The notes: a model not told the origin generated them from the letters alone. Positions 18,180 through 27,363 are shown, numbered from the stretch's first letter. The stretch is 64,000 bases of DNA from an uncultured Clostridia bacterium (GCA_947595585.1 CANQET010000004.1:1-64000), one strand, 5' to 3'. Program-made: numbers and translations.

Positions 18180-18960
18180 AGCACGGTTTTGGGCATTACC
18201 CCCTCCGTGGGAGCAACTACGCAGTCCGTCCCTCATCCCGAACGAAGCGTAGCGAAGTGAGCGGATCTTAAAGATTCACTCGCCCCTAACGGGGCTCGGA
18301 ATGAGGTTCGCACATAATACGCGCGCCCGTCATTTCGAACCCCGTTAGGGGTGAGAAATCTCAAAGAACGAGATTCCTCGGCTCACGCCTCGGAATGACG
18401 TACTGAAAAGCTCCTACGCAGTCCGCCCTCCTCGGGAGAACAGTCCGCCTACCCCCTCCGTGGGAGGGGGATCAAGGGGGTGGAGCGGCGACGGGGCAAC
18501 TACGCAGTCCGTCCCCTTGCTTCCCCTTATAGGGGAAGTACCCACGTCAGCGGGGGATAGGGTTTCAAAACCCCTCAGTCACGGCTATGCCGTGCCAGCT
18601 CCCCTACAAGGGGCGCCAAGGGTCGCGTGTGATGGCCCCGTCGTCTCCTGCCCACCCCCCTACCCCCCTCCAATGGAGGGGGTGTCGCACGTGATTAGCC
18701 CCGTCGTCACCCGCACGTCATTTCGCCCCGACCGCAGCTTCTATTTGTTCTACTAAGGTCGGCACGAGCCGTTCGGCGAAGTAACGTAGTGAGAAATCTC
18801 GCCCTTGAGATTCCTCGGCTATGCCTCGGAATGACGTACTGATGTGCCCCCGCCGTCTCCTGCCCACCCCCCTACCCCCCCTCCAATGGAGGGGGTATCG
18901 CATAGGATACACCGTGTCCGGGCGCACTGCCACCACAGAGGGGGTACGCGCGGAATAAAC
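18180..18960. repeat. Long intergenic dispersed-repeat cluster
   Basis: Nearly 800 bases without a credible gene. Two copies of a unit reading GAGATTCCTCGGCT, then CCTCGGAATGACGTACTG lie at 18380-18406 and 18808-18842. Two copies of CACCCCCCTACCCCC followed by a CCTCCAATGGAGG stem lie near 18650-18684 and 18862-18898. Further GGAGGGGG/CCCCCTCC palindromes occur at 18453-18472. The ATCTTAAAGATTCACTC piece near 18265 matches 5580-5600. Homopolymer C and T runs at 18130-18170 precede it. This is the same repeat family as at 5371-5950. Confidence 0.65.
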
Positions 18961-19000
18961 TACCACGTGTCCCCGCGTTTGGGAAAAAGAGCATAGCAAA

Positions 19001-19031
19001 CACCCCGCCGATGCATTACATCGGCGGGGTG
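19001..19031 (-). terminator. Terminator-like hairpin after the TIR-LRR gene
   Basis: A perfect 13-bp stem, CACCCCGCCGATG with CATCGGCGGGGTG, around a 5-base loop, 14 bases past the stop codon of the minus-strand gene. The U-run (TTTGCT) is short. Confidence 0.7.
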
Positions 19032-19044
19032 CCATTTTTGCGAT

Positions 19045-22000
19045 TTAGTTGCGGATCTCCGTGCCGTCTTTATTGATCGTCCCGTCTGTACAAACAATGG
19101 TATAGTCGTCCAGACCATATAACCAATCTGTACCGAGCGAAATCAATTTCCAATCGTCGATCTTCCCATTGTAACGAATATTTTTCAGGTTGATACAGTT
19201 AATAAACGCGTAATTTTCTATCTGAGTCACGCCGCTCCCGATCGTAACACTCGTAAGCCCGTTGCAATCCCGAAACGCCCCCTCCATTATTCGATTCACG
19301 CCGCTCCCGATCGTAACACTTGTAAGACCATTGAGACTACGAAACGTATCGGTCCAAATCGACCGCACATCGTTGGGAATTCGCGCGTCGCCTTGGATCG
19401 CATACGGAACATAGATAATAGTTCTCTCCCCTACAACCTCAGTTCCATTCATAGCTTGCTGATATAAAATTCCATCTTGGCTGCTATAATAAGAATTCGT
19501 CGGCGCAACATCAATTGCTTTCAACATGCTGCAGCCTGCAAACAAGCCGCCTCCAAGCAGTGATACGTTGCTGCCAAACGTCACATGTTGCAAGCTACTG
19601 CAACTCGAAAACGCCAGATCACCTATCTGAAACACGCCGTCTCCGATGCGCACATCTGTGAGTCTGATACACCCCTCAAACGCACTGTTGCCGATCTTTT
19701 GTACAGTATCGGGGATCGTGACGCTTGTGAGCCAAGCACACCCGTAGAGCGCATAGTCCGGGATCGTCTTTACACCGCTCAAAAAGGTCACTTGGTTCAA
19801 CTTGTCACAACGGAAAAATATAGAGCGCGTGGAGTAATGTTCATCTCCTACCTCAGTGCAATTTGTGGCGTTCCAAATAACAGTTTGAAGCTCTGTGCAA
19901 CCATGAAATGCTCCTTCGCCAATCGAACCCACACCTTTGGGAATTGTTACACTCTCCAATTCAGTGCAATACGCAAACGCAAGACCGTCGATCGTATGCA
20001 CATTTTCGGACATCTTTACGCGTTTTAGCCCGCTGCAATTCCGAAATGCGCTGTGGCCAATCGTATGCACATTTTTGGGGATCGTTACACTCTTCAGCGC
20101 ACTACAATACATAAATGCACCCGTGGGGATCTCATAAAGATCATTCCATTGTGCAATACCAACCCCGATCAAGATCAAGAGCACAGAGAGTATGGTCGCT
20201 ATATGCGGGATCCAAATCTTATAGGAATACTTGTTCTTTCTTTTTCGCACAACGAAGAAATTTACGAGCAAGAGGACCGCGGTCGAAACAACAAGCAACA
20301 AGATCCCAATTGCACCGATGTCCCTTAGTAAAGAGCGATTAAAATTAAACAAGACCATTGCCGCAACAAAGAGCGGGCCGGATTCCGTGATCGCGCACAG
20401 AAGCGTTATGAACACAGCAAAGGCAACGGCGCATGCGATCGCGGTAAAAATCAACCCTTTTCTTTGTTTAGGCGAGAATATGGAGACATCGTATTTGATA
20501 AAATTCTTTCTGCTTGCCTCGGCTTGATCTTGCAGAATATGCTGTGTAAGCTCCACCGTCTCGGCCTTAGAAACGCGCGCAAACAGGTCGGCGCGAAGCA
20601 GAAGCGGATCCGACGTGATATCCTCCCGCAAGTCAAAGAAGGCCTCTGCATTTGCGCACTCGTATTTTTGGCAAAGCTCATGGAAGCAGCGCTGCGCTTC
20701 TGCCTGCAAACACCGCATGACTTGCTCTTTGCAGGTCGCAAGCTCTTCTTTTTGCAGATACAGAGTATCTGCGATAAACTTTCTGCACTTCTTCTCCGTG
20801 ATATCCGATGCAAGACCTTTCACGGCATCGCTGATATCGAGGTAGAGGTTATTGCGGTCGGGGAATTTCTCGGTATAACTGTTGATCGCCGAAAAGTAAT
20901 CGGGATCGTCCAAAAGCGCCCCCGCGATGTTGACGAGCTCAAAGGGATTGCGGAACTTATGCTTGATCAGCACGCGGTTAAAATACGCCGTGTGGTCCAT
21001 TGTATCGATGCTGAGAAGCAATTCATTATATTTTGCAATATAATTGACGCGGCCGCTCTTCAACATCGTTTCGACGAACAAATGCAGATCGGAAACGAAG
21101 ATCTCGTCTTCTGATTTCGGAATGATCGAGAGCAGATAGTCGAACAGGCGGCAGGCGTCTTCGGGGCGGGATGTTGTAAATTTCAGGCAGATCTTGAAGA
21201 GGTTTTCATGCGCATACGCATTGAAGCCATAGGAGAAGAGCGCTTCCTCAAATGCCGCGGCGCCGCCTTCCAAAAAGGCACCGAGGACCGCCTGATCGTC
21301 TTGCCCCTTCTCCAAATAAAATACTTTCCAAAGGGCCTCGGCGGAGCCCTCATCCGCATCGAGAATGTTTTTATAATACTTCATCGCAAGCTGCGGATCG
21401 GTGCGATCGAAGAGTTCTGCGAACTTGAAGTTCATCCCGATGTATTTATCGGTATCCGTCACCGTCTTCAACGCTTCATCGAAAACTTGTTCGCTGCGCG
21501 TCTCTAACGCCAATTGATACATGACTTCGGTGAGCTCGCCGATCTTCTTTGCGTCGCTCTCGGGAAGTTCGATGTATTCCTTGTAGGAAGACAGGTTCTT
21601 CGTCTCCACGACGTTGCGATAGAGGATGTCGTAAAGTTCGCTGCGGCGGGCGGGATCCTGCGTGCAGGCGATCGCCTTTTCAAAATCGGAGAAATCAAGG
21701 TTCTTGCTCCGCTTATACCGATAGAACGCATGCTCATCGGGGCAGGAAAGCGAGGTAAGGAAGCGAAGATAATATGCCTCGCCGTCCGTCGGGTTCTCAT
21801 TGAGCATGTTGCTGAGGTACTTCGCCGCACTCTCAAAATCGCCGCGGCGCATCATGTCTTTCGCGATCTTGAGCTGTGCAGGGTTGGAGATCTTGATCTC
21901 GCTCTCTACCGTCTCCAACGTGCGCTTCGTGACGCTGTGGCGCATGGTCTGCTTTTTGGTATAGGCCGACCCCTTGTATTCCTTCCGCTTGATCTCGAGC

Positions 22001-22917
22001 ATCTCGGGCGGAATATGACGGAACGAAGAGATATATTCCTCGATGCGCGAATAGGCATCGGGGCGGGCAAGGTCGATCCCCTGCAATTTTCCGTCGATCC
22101 CGGGGAGCCGCTCGATGGGAGCGCCGCGGAAGACGAAGGAAATGGCGCCGAGCGCCTTCTCTTCGCGCAGGACCATCGCCGAAAAACGCGTATATTCGTT
22201 CTTGACCCAACGGGTCTTCAGATACTCTTCATCGGAGCAGACGATGAGCATACACTTGGAAGAATACAGCGCGTAGAGGATGAGGGCTTCGTAGTCCTTC
22301 CCCTCGCGGCCCTGTGTCTCTTCCTCCGAATAAAATGGGGCATACCCCCGCTTTTTGAGGTGATTGTAGATGCGGAGCGCCTCATGGCTGTCCTGTGTGG
22401 TACCGCCCTTATCGTCGGAGACCTTCACGCACAGGAAGCAGTCGTAGGAAAGGCCGCTCTCCTTGAGGCGGAGAAATTCGCTGCGGATGGCATCGATCTC
22501 CTTGCCCCTTGCCTCGTAGACCTCTCTGCGGACGGGGGAAGCGAGCGCGATCGCACGCTTGTAGGCGGCATCCTCCGTGAAGCGCTTCTTGGAGATCTCG
22601 TGGCAGATGGGCTGCAGACGGGGCGGATCTTTGGTCTCGTCCTTGAGATATTGCACCTTGAAGGATGCGACCGCCATCCCGAACTGCGCCTCGGGGTCCT
22701 TGGAGTCGAGCTCTGCGGCCTTCTGATAGGCGGAATACGCCTCCTCGAACCTGCAGATGTCCAGATCGTGCTCCCCCATGCGCAAAAATTCCAGCGCGGC
22801 GGGGTTTGCGGGCTGCGGGACCGTCCAGCGGGTGCCGCAGTAAGCGCATACGACGACTTCGCCCTTCGCTTCGAGCGTGGCGCCGCAGCTCTTGCAAGTG
22901 AACCTCGTAAGCTCCAT
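19045..22917 (-). CDS. Zinc ribbon-TIR-transmembrane-BspA LRR protein
   Basis: 1290 residues. An N-terminal zinc ribbon (Cys8, 11, 24, 27) and a TPR-like segment (about 45-90) precede a TIR domain (about 158-300), which starts YDCFLCVKVS. It carries Glu210 in the DYEALILYAL helix, aligning by eye with the catalytic Glu of NAD-cleaving TIR domains. A long helical, TPR-like region follows. Three or four hydrophobic segments occupy about 822-930. The C-terminus (about 935-1260) is a run of BspA-type leucine-rich repeats with LxSVTIPxxVxxIGxxAF spacing. The positive-inside rule favours three helices and an external LRR. This is the order of a Toll-like receptor in reverse. It could be an antiphage or surface-sensing protein. 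It has its own strong promoter. Confidence 0.82.
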   Translation of the reverse strand: MELTRFTCKSCGATLEAKGEVVVCAYCGTRWTVPQPANPAALEFLRMGEHDLDICRFEEAYSAYQKAAELDSKDPEAQFGMAVASFKVQYLKDETKDPPRLQPICHEISKKRFTEDAAYKRAIALASPVRREVYEARGKEIDAIRSEFLRLKESGLSYDCFLCVKVSDDKGGTTQDSHEALRIYNHLKKRGYAPFYSEEETQGREGKDYEALILYALYSSKCMLIVCSDEEYLKTRWVKNEYTRFSAMVLREEKALGAISFVFRGAPIERLPGIDGKLQGIDLARPDAYSRIEEYISSFRHIPPEMLEIKRKEYKGSAYTKKQTMRHSVTKRTLETVESEIKISNPAQLKIAKDMMRRGDFESAAKYLSNMLNENPTDGEAYYLRFLTSLSCPDEHAFYRYKRSKNLDFSDFEKAIACTQDPARRSELYDILYRNVVETKNLSSYKEYIELPESDAKKIGELTEVMYQLALETRSEQVFDEALKTVTDTDKYIGMNFKFAELFDRTDPQLAMKYYKNILDADEGSAEALWKVFYLEKGQDDQAVLGAFLEGGAAAFEEALFSYGFNAYAHENLFKICLKFTTSRPEDACRLFDYLLSIIPKSEDEIFVSDLHLFVETMLKSGRVNYIAKYNELLLSIDTMDHTAYFNRVLIKHKFRNPFELVNIAGALLDDPDYFSAINSYTEKFPDRNNLYLDISDAVKGLASDITEKKCRKFIADTLYLQKEELATCKEQVMRCLQAEAQRCFHELCQKYECANAEAFFDLREDITSDPLLLRADLFARVSKAETVELTQHILQDQAEASRKNFIKYDVSIFSPKQRKGLIFTAIACAVAFAVFITLLCAITESGPLFVAAMVLFNFNRSLLRDIGAIGILLLVVSTAVLLLVNFFVVRKRKNKYSYKIWIPHIATILSVLLILIGVGIAQWNDLYEIPTGAFMYCSALKSVTIPKNVHTIGHSAFRNCSGLKRVKMSENVHTIDGLAFAYCTELESVTIPKGVGSIGEGAFHGCTELQTVIWNATNCTEVGDEHYSTRSIFFRCDKLNQVTFLSGVKTIPDYALYGCAWLTSVTIPDTVQKIGNSAFEGCIRLTDVRIGDGVFQIGDLAFSSCSSLQHVTFGSNVSLLGGGLFAGCSMLKAIDVAPTNSYYSSQDGILYQQAMNGTEVVGERTIIYVPYAIQGDARIPNDVRSIWTDTFRSLNGLTSVTIGSGVNRIMEGAFRDCNGLTSVTIGSGVTQIENYAFINCINLKNIRYNGKIDDWKLISLGTDWLYGLDDYTIVCTDGTINKDGTEIRN

Positions 22918-22949
22918 CGGTGTTACTCCAAATTTATTTTTTCTCGATT

Positions 22950-22978
22950 ATTATACGTCAGGTCCCAAGTTTTGTCAA
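22950..22978 (-). promoter_or_regulatory. Promoter of the TIR-LRR gene
   Basis: A perfect TTGACA (22973-22978), 17-bp spacer and perfect TATAAT (22950-22955) on the minus strand. The consensus match suggests strong constitutive transcription. Confidence 0.85.
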
Positions 22979-23019
22979 GATGAATAATACAAAATTCGTA
23001 TAAAAATATGAAAACAACA

Positions 23020-23052
23020 GAGGAAAACCGCCGCCCGTGCGACGGTTTTCTC
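23020..23052 (-). terminator. Terminator-like hairpin overlapping the EFR1 gene stop
   Basis: GAGAAAACCGTCGC pairs with GCGGCGGTTTTCCTC with one mismatch and one bulge, ending in a TTTTCCTC run on the minus strand. It overlaps the stop codon of the gene ending at 23051. Confidence 0.55.
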
Positions 23053-23914
23053 ACTCCTTGTGCCCGGTTTCGGCCTCGTTTTCGATCTCGTGGAAGTAGC
23101 GCAGGTACGACTTATGGCAATATTTGCAGACTTCCTCGTCTGCCGCGGCGTCGCCTTCGAAGCTGTAGGCGCCGTTCACCCGCCACGAATTGAAGAGTGA
23201 GACGCTCACGGCGTCCTTGGGACAGCCGAAGGCACAGGCCATGCAGCCCACGCAGGACTTCCCGAAGACGGGCCGCCCGTCCTTCATCGTGATGTTGCCT
23301 TGCGGGCAGACCGCAGCGCATTTTCCGCAGCCGATACACCCCTCCCGCACGCGGAAGCGCCGTCCGACGAGGGGCATTGCCGTGTGTTCGATGCGGAGCG
23401 CAAACGCCGCCATCCGCCGAAACGGCCCCACACGCCGCTTCGTGCCGCCGCCCGCATCGATGAGAGAAGCATCCCGCTTGGCCCTCGCCTTGGCCGTCTG
23501 CCACATCCGCGCCGCCATCTTATCGCTGTGGCGGAAGATGATGTTGTAGGGCATCACATAGGAGAATTCCCCGACGACGCTGTAGCCGCGCTTCTTGAGG
23601 ATGCGCTTGGGGGTGATCCCCGAGGCGTCGTTGAGCCGCAGCGGCTCCCCCGAGGAGCGCATGAGATAGACGGGCATGTTCTCGGCTTTCGGCAGCTGTT
23701 TTAAGAATGCGAGGAAGGGCGTGGGCGCATTGAAGGCATGCACGGGGTAGCCCACGATCAGGGCGTCGTATCCCGAAAAGATCGGCATAGGTACCCCCCG
23801 TTTTACCGCGTAGAGCTCGGTCTCATGGCCGAGCGCATTGAGCTCGGCGGCGAGAAGTTCCCCCACGCGGCGGGTGTTGCCCGTCCCCGAAAAGATGCAA
23901 AAGAGCAGTTTCAT
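23051..23914 (-). CDS. EFR1-family flavodoxin-ferredoxin protein
   Basis: 287 residues. The first 155 residues are flavodoxin-like, with the FMN phosphate loop FSGTGNTRR at 8-16. The C-terminal third carries two 4Fe-4S ferredoxin motifs, CIGCGKCAAVCP and CVGCMACAFGCP. This combination defines EFR1-type ferredoxin proteins of anaerobic Firmicutes, thought to shuttle electrons in the cytosol. The last 50 residues contain a CKYCH motif, possibly another metal site. Its start overlaps the epimerase gene stop by 4 bases (ATGA), so the two are translationally coupled and probably work in one redox process. The electron partner is unknown. Confidence 0.87.
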   Translation of the reverse strand: MKLLFCIFSGTGNTRRVGELLAAELNALGHETELYAVKRGVPMPIFSGYDALIVGYPVHAFNAPTPFLAFLKQLPKAENMPVYLMRSSGEPLRLNDASGITPKRILKKRGYSVVGEFSYVMPYNIIFRHSDKMAARMWQTAKARAKRDASLIDAGGGTKRRVGPFRRMAAFALRIEHTAMPLVGRRFRVREGCIGCGKCAAVCPQGNITMKDGRPVFGKSCVGCMACAFGCPKDAVSVSLFNSWRVNGAYSFEGDAAADEEVCKYCHKSYLRYFHEIENEAETGHKE

Positions 23915-25449
23915 GCCTCATCCTCCGGGGGGAGCACCTGCGCCTTGCCCGCGCTGTCGTAGCCGTAGACGGCGTCGTCCTCTTTGTCGTGGGAATCGTA
24001 CCACACCTGCGCGAAGAAGGGGATATCCTTTGCGAGTTTCCCGAAGCGCCAAGGATCGGGCTGACAGCACACGGGGCACCAGTGTCCGCCCCGCAAGACC
24101 GTAAACGGGCTCGCCGCAAATTCGTGCCCCATGTGGCATTTCCACGTGATTTTTTGATATAGGCCCCCCATCGTTTCCGAGACGACCTCGCCCCCGCGGA
24201 AGTGCGCCGCGGCGCGGAGATCTTCCATCGTCCAATCCGCCATGGGCTTATTTTCGTCGTATCCATGGGAGAGGAGCACGGCGTTTTGCTTGTCGCGCAG
24301 GGCGTCGTAATCGCCGAAATCGCCCTTCGCCATGAGTTTATAGTCCTTCCAATCGGGGGAGAGCGCCTTCGCCGCTTCAAGGGAACCGAAGGTCGCCTTC
24401 GCACGGGCTTCGTCCCCGTTTTTCACCCACGTCATGGGGGAATTGGGATGCTTTAAGAGCCTGCGGAAGAGGAAAAAGTGGATGAGGCCCTTGGGCACAC
24501 ACTTGCCGAGGGCGTAGATCTTGTGCTGCTTTCCGATCTCCTTCCAATATTCGTGTACGCCGTCCCTCTGGTAGGAGAAGTACTTCTCGAGCTCGTCGCC
24601 GTCGTAAAACCACAGGCCGTGGAAGTTGCGGGTCGCAAGCCAGTTGGGCTTGAAGAACTTCTCCGCGGAACCGCCGATGATCGCGAATCCGTCGTTGAAG
24701 GTATCATAGCCCGTCTCCATGCCGCGGACCCCGGCGCCGATGTTGTAGATATTCCCCCAAAAATCTTCGATCTCGCCCGCGTCGTCCCGCTCGAGGATGC
24801 GCTTTATGAGATAGCCGCTGTCCCGCGAGGTCGACCACTCGAGGGGCGCATTGAGGGCGGTGTGGAACATCAGCCCGTCGGAGATGTTCTGCTTCATCAT
24901 CTCGGGATAGAGCATCGCCGTCTGACGCAGTACGACAAAGCGCTTCAGTTCCGCATCGAGGCAATACCGCTCCCCATAGAGTTTGTGCATGGCATACACG
25001 TCGAAGGCGCTCACGAGCAAGGGGTCCCCCACCCTGCCGAAGGGATGCTTCTCATCGCGGTTGCCGTAGAGCGCGACCGTCGAGACGTGGATATACGAGG
25101 GCTGGGGATCGCACGCCTTCACGGCGTCGACGATGGCCATCGCACCCCGCTTGTTGCACTCCTCGCTCGCCGCGGGATCGGCATCCGAACGGGGCGGGAT
25201 GACGGCCGCCATGTGGATGACGTGATCCACCCCCTCTACGAGCTTCTTGCAGATCTCACGGTCGGCAACGGAGCCGCGGAGGATCTGCACGCGTGCCCCG
25301 TATTGCTTCTTTAAGCGCTTTGCGAGTTTATCGTTTTTCTTTTTGCGGGTGAGCAGGATGCGGACAAATTCCACTTGGGAAAGCTCGAGCGTCTGCTTCA
25401 GCGCCTCACGCCCCATGTTTCCGCTCGTCCCGGTCATTGCGATCTTCAT
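23911..25449 (-). CDS. NAD-dependent epimerase/dehydratase fused to treble-clef zinc finger
   Basis: 512 residues. The N-terminal 330 residues are an extended SDR enzyme with the Rossmann motif TGTSGNMG (about 7-14), DHVIHMAA, and a YxxxK-type catalytic region in YAMHKLYGERY. The remaining 180 residues are unusual for this family. They include WKCHMGHEF, SPFTVLRGGHWCPVCC, which matches the treble-clef zinc-ribbon pattern of DUF4379-type proteins. The enzyme would act on a nucleotide-sugar or steroid-like substrate using NAD(P). Coupling with the EFR1 protein suggests a redox role. It is led by a strong promoter divergent from the lipoprotein gene at 25678. Confidence 0.8.
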   Translation of the reverse strand: MKIAMTGTSGNMGREALKQTLELSQVEFVRILLTRKKKNDKLAKRLKKQYGARVQILRGSVADREICKKLVEGVDHVIHMAAVIPPRSDADPAASEECNKRGAMAIVDAVKACDPQPSYIHVSTVALYGNRDEKHPFGRVGDPLLVSAFDVYAMHKLYGERYCLDAELKRFVVLRQTAMLYPEMMKQNISDGLMFHTALNAPLEWSTSRDSGYLIKRILERDDAGEIEDFWGNIYNIGAGVRGMETGYDTFNDGFAIIGGSAEKFFKPNWLATRNFHGLWFYDGDELEKYFSYQRDGVHEYWKEIGKQHKIYALGKCVPKGLIHFFLFRRLLKHPNSPMTWVKNGDEARAKATFGSLEAAKALSPDWKDYKLMAKGDFGDYDALRDKQNAVLLSHGYDENKPMADWTMEDLRAAAHFRGGEVVSETMGGLYQKITWKCHMGHEFAASPFTVLRGGHWCPVCCQPDPWRFGKLAKDIPFFAQVWYDSHDKEDDAVYGYDSAGKAQVLPPEDEA

Positions 25450-25492
25450 TTGAAATTCCTCTTTTGCGGCTTTTCGCCTTTTGGATAAAATA

Positions 25493-25521
25493 AGTATACT
25501 TTATCTACGAATGCTTGTCAA
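25493..25521 (-). promoter_or_regulatory. Promoter of the epimerase-EFR1 operon
   Basis: Minus-strand TTGACA (25516-25521), 17-bp spacer, TATACT (25493-25498). Near-consensus sigma-A promoter. Confidence 0.82.
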
Positions 25522-25593
25522 CCTCTGTAATGCGCGGATATGACATTTTTCACAAAAAAATCTGCCTTGCGTTCGGAATTGTTTCCGAATTGC

Positions 25594-25622
25594 TTGCGCA
25601 AACGGCTCCTATGTGGTATAAT
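25594..25622 (+). promoter_or_regulatory. Promoter of the lipoprotein gene
   Basis: TTGCGC (25594-25599), 17-bp spacer and TATAAT (25617-25622), with an extended -10 TGG directly before it. Transcription should start near 25629, upstream of the GTG at 25678. Confidence 0.78.
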
Positions 25623-25677
25623 GGAATACAGCAGAAGATCGTATGCGCTTTTGGCCATCGATCGAAGGGGGCCTATC

Positions 25678-26778
25678 GTGAAAAAAGCAATTTCCGCACT
25701 TGTTTCGCTCTTGCTCGGCGGCGCCGTCGCCCTGTCGTTTGCAGGCTGCACAACGCAGAATACGGCGGGCGGGACCGTCTCGAACTCCGAGGCGCATCGC
25801 GGCCTTGTTTCGAACAGCGAACTCGCGGCGGGCATCGTAAAAAATGACCCATATACGTGGTTTGAGGCCGAGAAGGCCGTCCTTCCGAGCCGCACGGACT
25901 GCGAGAAGATCGCCCTCGGTATGACCTTGAACGCGGTCATCCGCGCGATCGGAAAACCCCAGCGGGACATCGGCTACGGCGCCTCCGTCTTCCAGTTCGA
26001 CGTTGCGGACGGCTCCGTCTTCACGGTGCGGTTTGCGCCCGACCTCGGCACGGACCCCTCGCTTCCCTCCTACGATCGCCTCGTCGTCGCGGCGACGGAC
26101 TTCGGGACTGCCGTTCCCGAGCTCTATTTCCCGCAGCAGGTGGTCTTCAGCACGCTCTATCCGTGGATGGCCGAGCTCGACATGGCGGATATCACCGAGG
26201 TCCGCTATGAAGCGGCCGCCATCGGCGTCGCACCGTATTGCCACTATCGGGATATCGCCTATTCGGAAGCCCAAGCGGATATCGAAGGCGCCTACCGCCT
26301 GTTCTCTTCGCCGCTCCACGCCATCGCAGAGGAGGAGGGCATGATCGATGGCGGCGGGTACGTCAAATACGATTTCATCACGGCGGAGAAGACCTATTCG
26401 GTGACCCTGTCCAATCAAACCGTCTTCCTCGACGGCAAATATTATCGGTTCGACGGCGCCCTCTACAAGTTTGCCGCCCCGAGCACGACGTGCCAAGCGT
26501 TCATCACATATATCGAGGAAGACCCCTTCGAGATCTACACCTATGCGGAGCAGAGCGAGAAGGTGGGTGAATTCCAAGGCCTCGGGAAATTCGAATTCCG
26601 CGCGTATGAAGGAATTTTGGAAAATATGCCGAAATACGTGCTGAAAACCGCAGGCGAGGTCGAGCTTTTGATCCTTTCGGCAAGACAGTTCATGATCAAA
26701 GGCGATGCGAATACCGTCATCTACCAACTCACCTCCCCCGCAGATTTTTCCTTCCTCTTCCCCGCCGCCGAAGAATAA
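25678..26778 (+). CDS. Lipoprotein of unknown function
   Basis: About 366 residues. The GTG at 25678 was chosen because it gives a clean lipoprotein signal: VKKAISALVSLLLGG, then the lipobox LSFAGC, with a GGGGG ribosome site 7 bases upstream. Upstream in-frame codons lie before or at the promoter, so a longer start is unlikely. The mature protein is soluble, mixed alpha/beta, with two similar-looking sections around 90-170 and 210-300 that may be duplicated domains. It lacks recognisable catalytic or binding motifs. A strong terminator follows, so it is a single-gene transcript. I do not recognise the family. Confidence 0.75.
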   Translation: MKKAISALVSLLLGGAVALSFAGCTTQNTAGGTVSNSEAHRGLVSNSELAAGIVKNDPYTWFEAEKAVLPSRTDCEKIALGMTLNAVIRAIGKPQRDIGYGASVFQFDVADGSVFTVRFAPDLGTDPSLPSYDRLVVAATDFGTAVPELYFPQQVVFSTLYPWMAELDMADITEVRYEAAAIGVAPYCHYRDIAYSEAQADIEGAYRLFSSPLHAIAEEEGMIDGGGYVKYDFITAEKTYSVTLSNQTVFLDGKYYRFDGALYKFAAPSTTCQAFITYIEEDPFEIYTYAEQSEKVGEFQGLGKFEFRAYEGILENMPKYVLKTAGEVELLILSARQFMIKGDANTVIYQLTSPADFSFLFPAAEE

Positions 26779-27032
26779 CTTTGCAAACAATTCCATTGCA
26801 CCCAAAAGGGCCTTACCATTCCCTCGGTAAGGCCCTTTTTCTCACCCGCAGCGAGAAAATCGTCATAGGTACCCCCGTATCCGCACGCGCACGCCGCACG
26901 ATACGCTTCCTCGGGCGTGTAGACCGTCTTCTTCGTACACGTCGATAAAATCGACGAGACGACCATACCCAACACCGTGAGCACTAACCCCGCAAGCAGC
27001 TCGATAAGCACCTTGATCTTTGCTGAACTCAT
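26721..27032 (-). pseudogene. Truncated duplicate of the collagen-like gene 5' end
   Basis: From the ATG at 27032 the first 60 residues nearly repeat the N-terminus of the collagen-like protein at 884: the same membrane segment, then YTPEEAYRAAC and GGTYDDFL. Similarity ends near 26849, before any collagen repeat. The frame then reads backwards through the terminator and 3' end of the plus-strand lipoprotein gene for 43 codons. That tail is not protein-like. I interpret this as a broken copy left by a duplication. A functional 104-residue membrane peptide is possible because the promoter and ribosome site are intact. Confidence 0.72.
26806..26841 (+). terminator. Intrinsic terminator of the lipoprotein gene
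   Basis: A perfect 12-bp stem, AAGGGCCTTACC with GGTAAGGCCCTT, around an 8-base loop, followed by TTT and C. It lies 28 bases past the stop codon. Confidence 0.9.
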
Positions 27033-27193
27033 AATTCCCCTCCCAAAGAGTCTTTGCGAAGAAAATTATATCACATCTTTTCAAAAATGTTCACCTTTTG
27101 GTGAGATTTTTCAACAAAATTCATAAAATTTTTTTTGGGTACTCTATTTTACGTCCCCCCTGCGGCTCCTATACGTCCTCTTCTATGAGTGGT
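26849..27193 (-). repeat. Second copy of the 700-1043 segment
   Basis: About 345 bases closely matching 700-1043, covering the first 60 codons of the collagen-like gene, its ribosome site, promoter, palindromic operator and about 85 bases further upstream. Differences are scattered single substitutions, mostly around 26940-27010 and 27120-27170. No terminal inverted repeats or transposase are visible at the ends. Confidence 0.85.
27065..27104 (-). promoter_or_regulatory. Duplicated promoter and palindromic operator
   Basis: TGTTCA/TATAAT arrangement identical to 917-956: -35 TGAACA (27088-27093), 17-bp spacer, -10 TATAAT (27065-27070), and palindrome TCACC-TTTT-GGTGA (27091-27104). It now drives only the truncated copy. 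Confidence 0.68.
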
Positions 27194-27363
27194 AAAGTGA
27201 AACCGCGGGACGTATCGTACAAACAAAAGCGCGGCGGAGATCGTCTCGAAGGCGCTTGCAAAAGGAAGCATTAACCAAGTACGTTAGACGAAAGAGATAA
27301 AAAATAACCGCCCGTAAATACGGACGGTTAGAAAAACGGTCGACTATCGTTTTTCGTGGGTTC

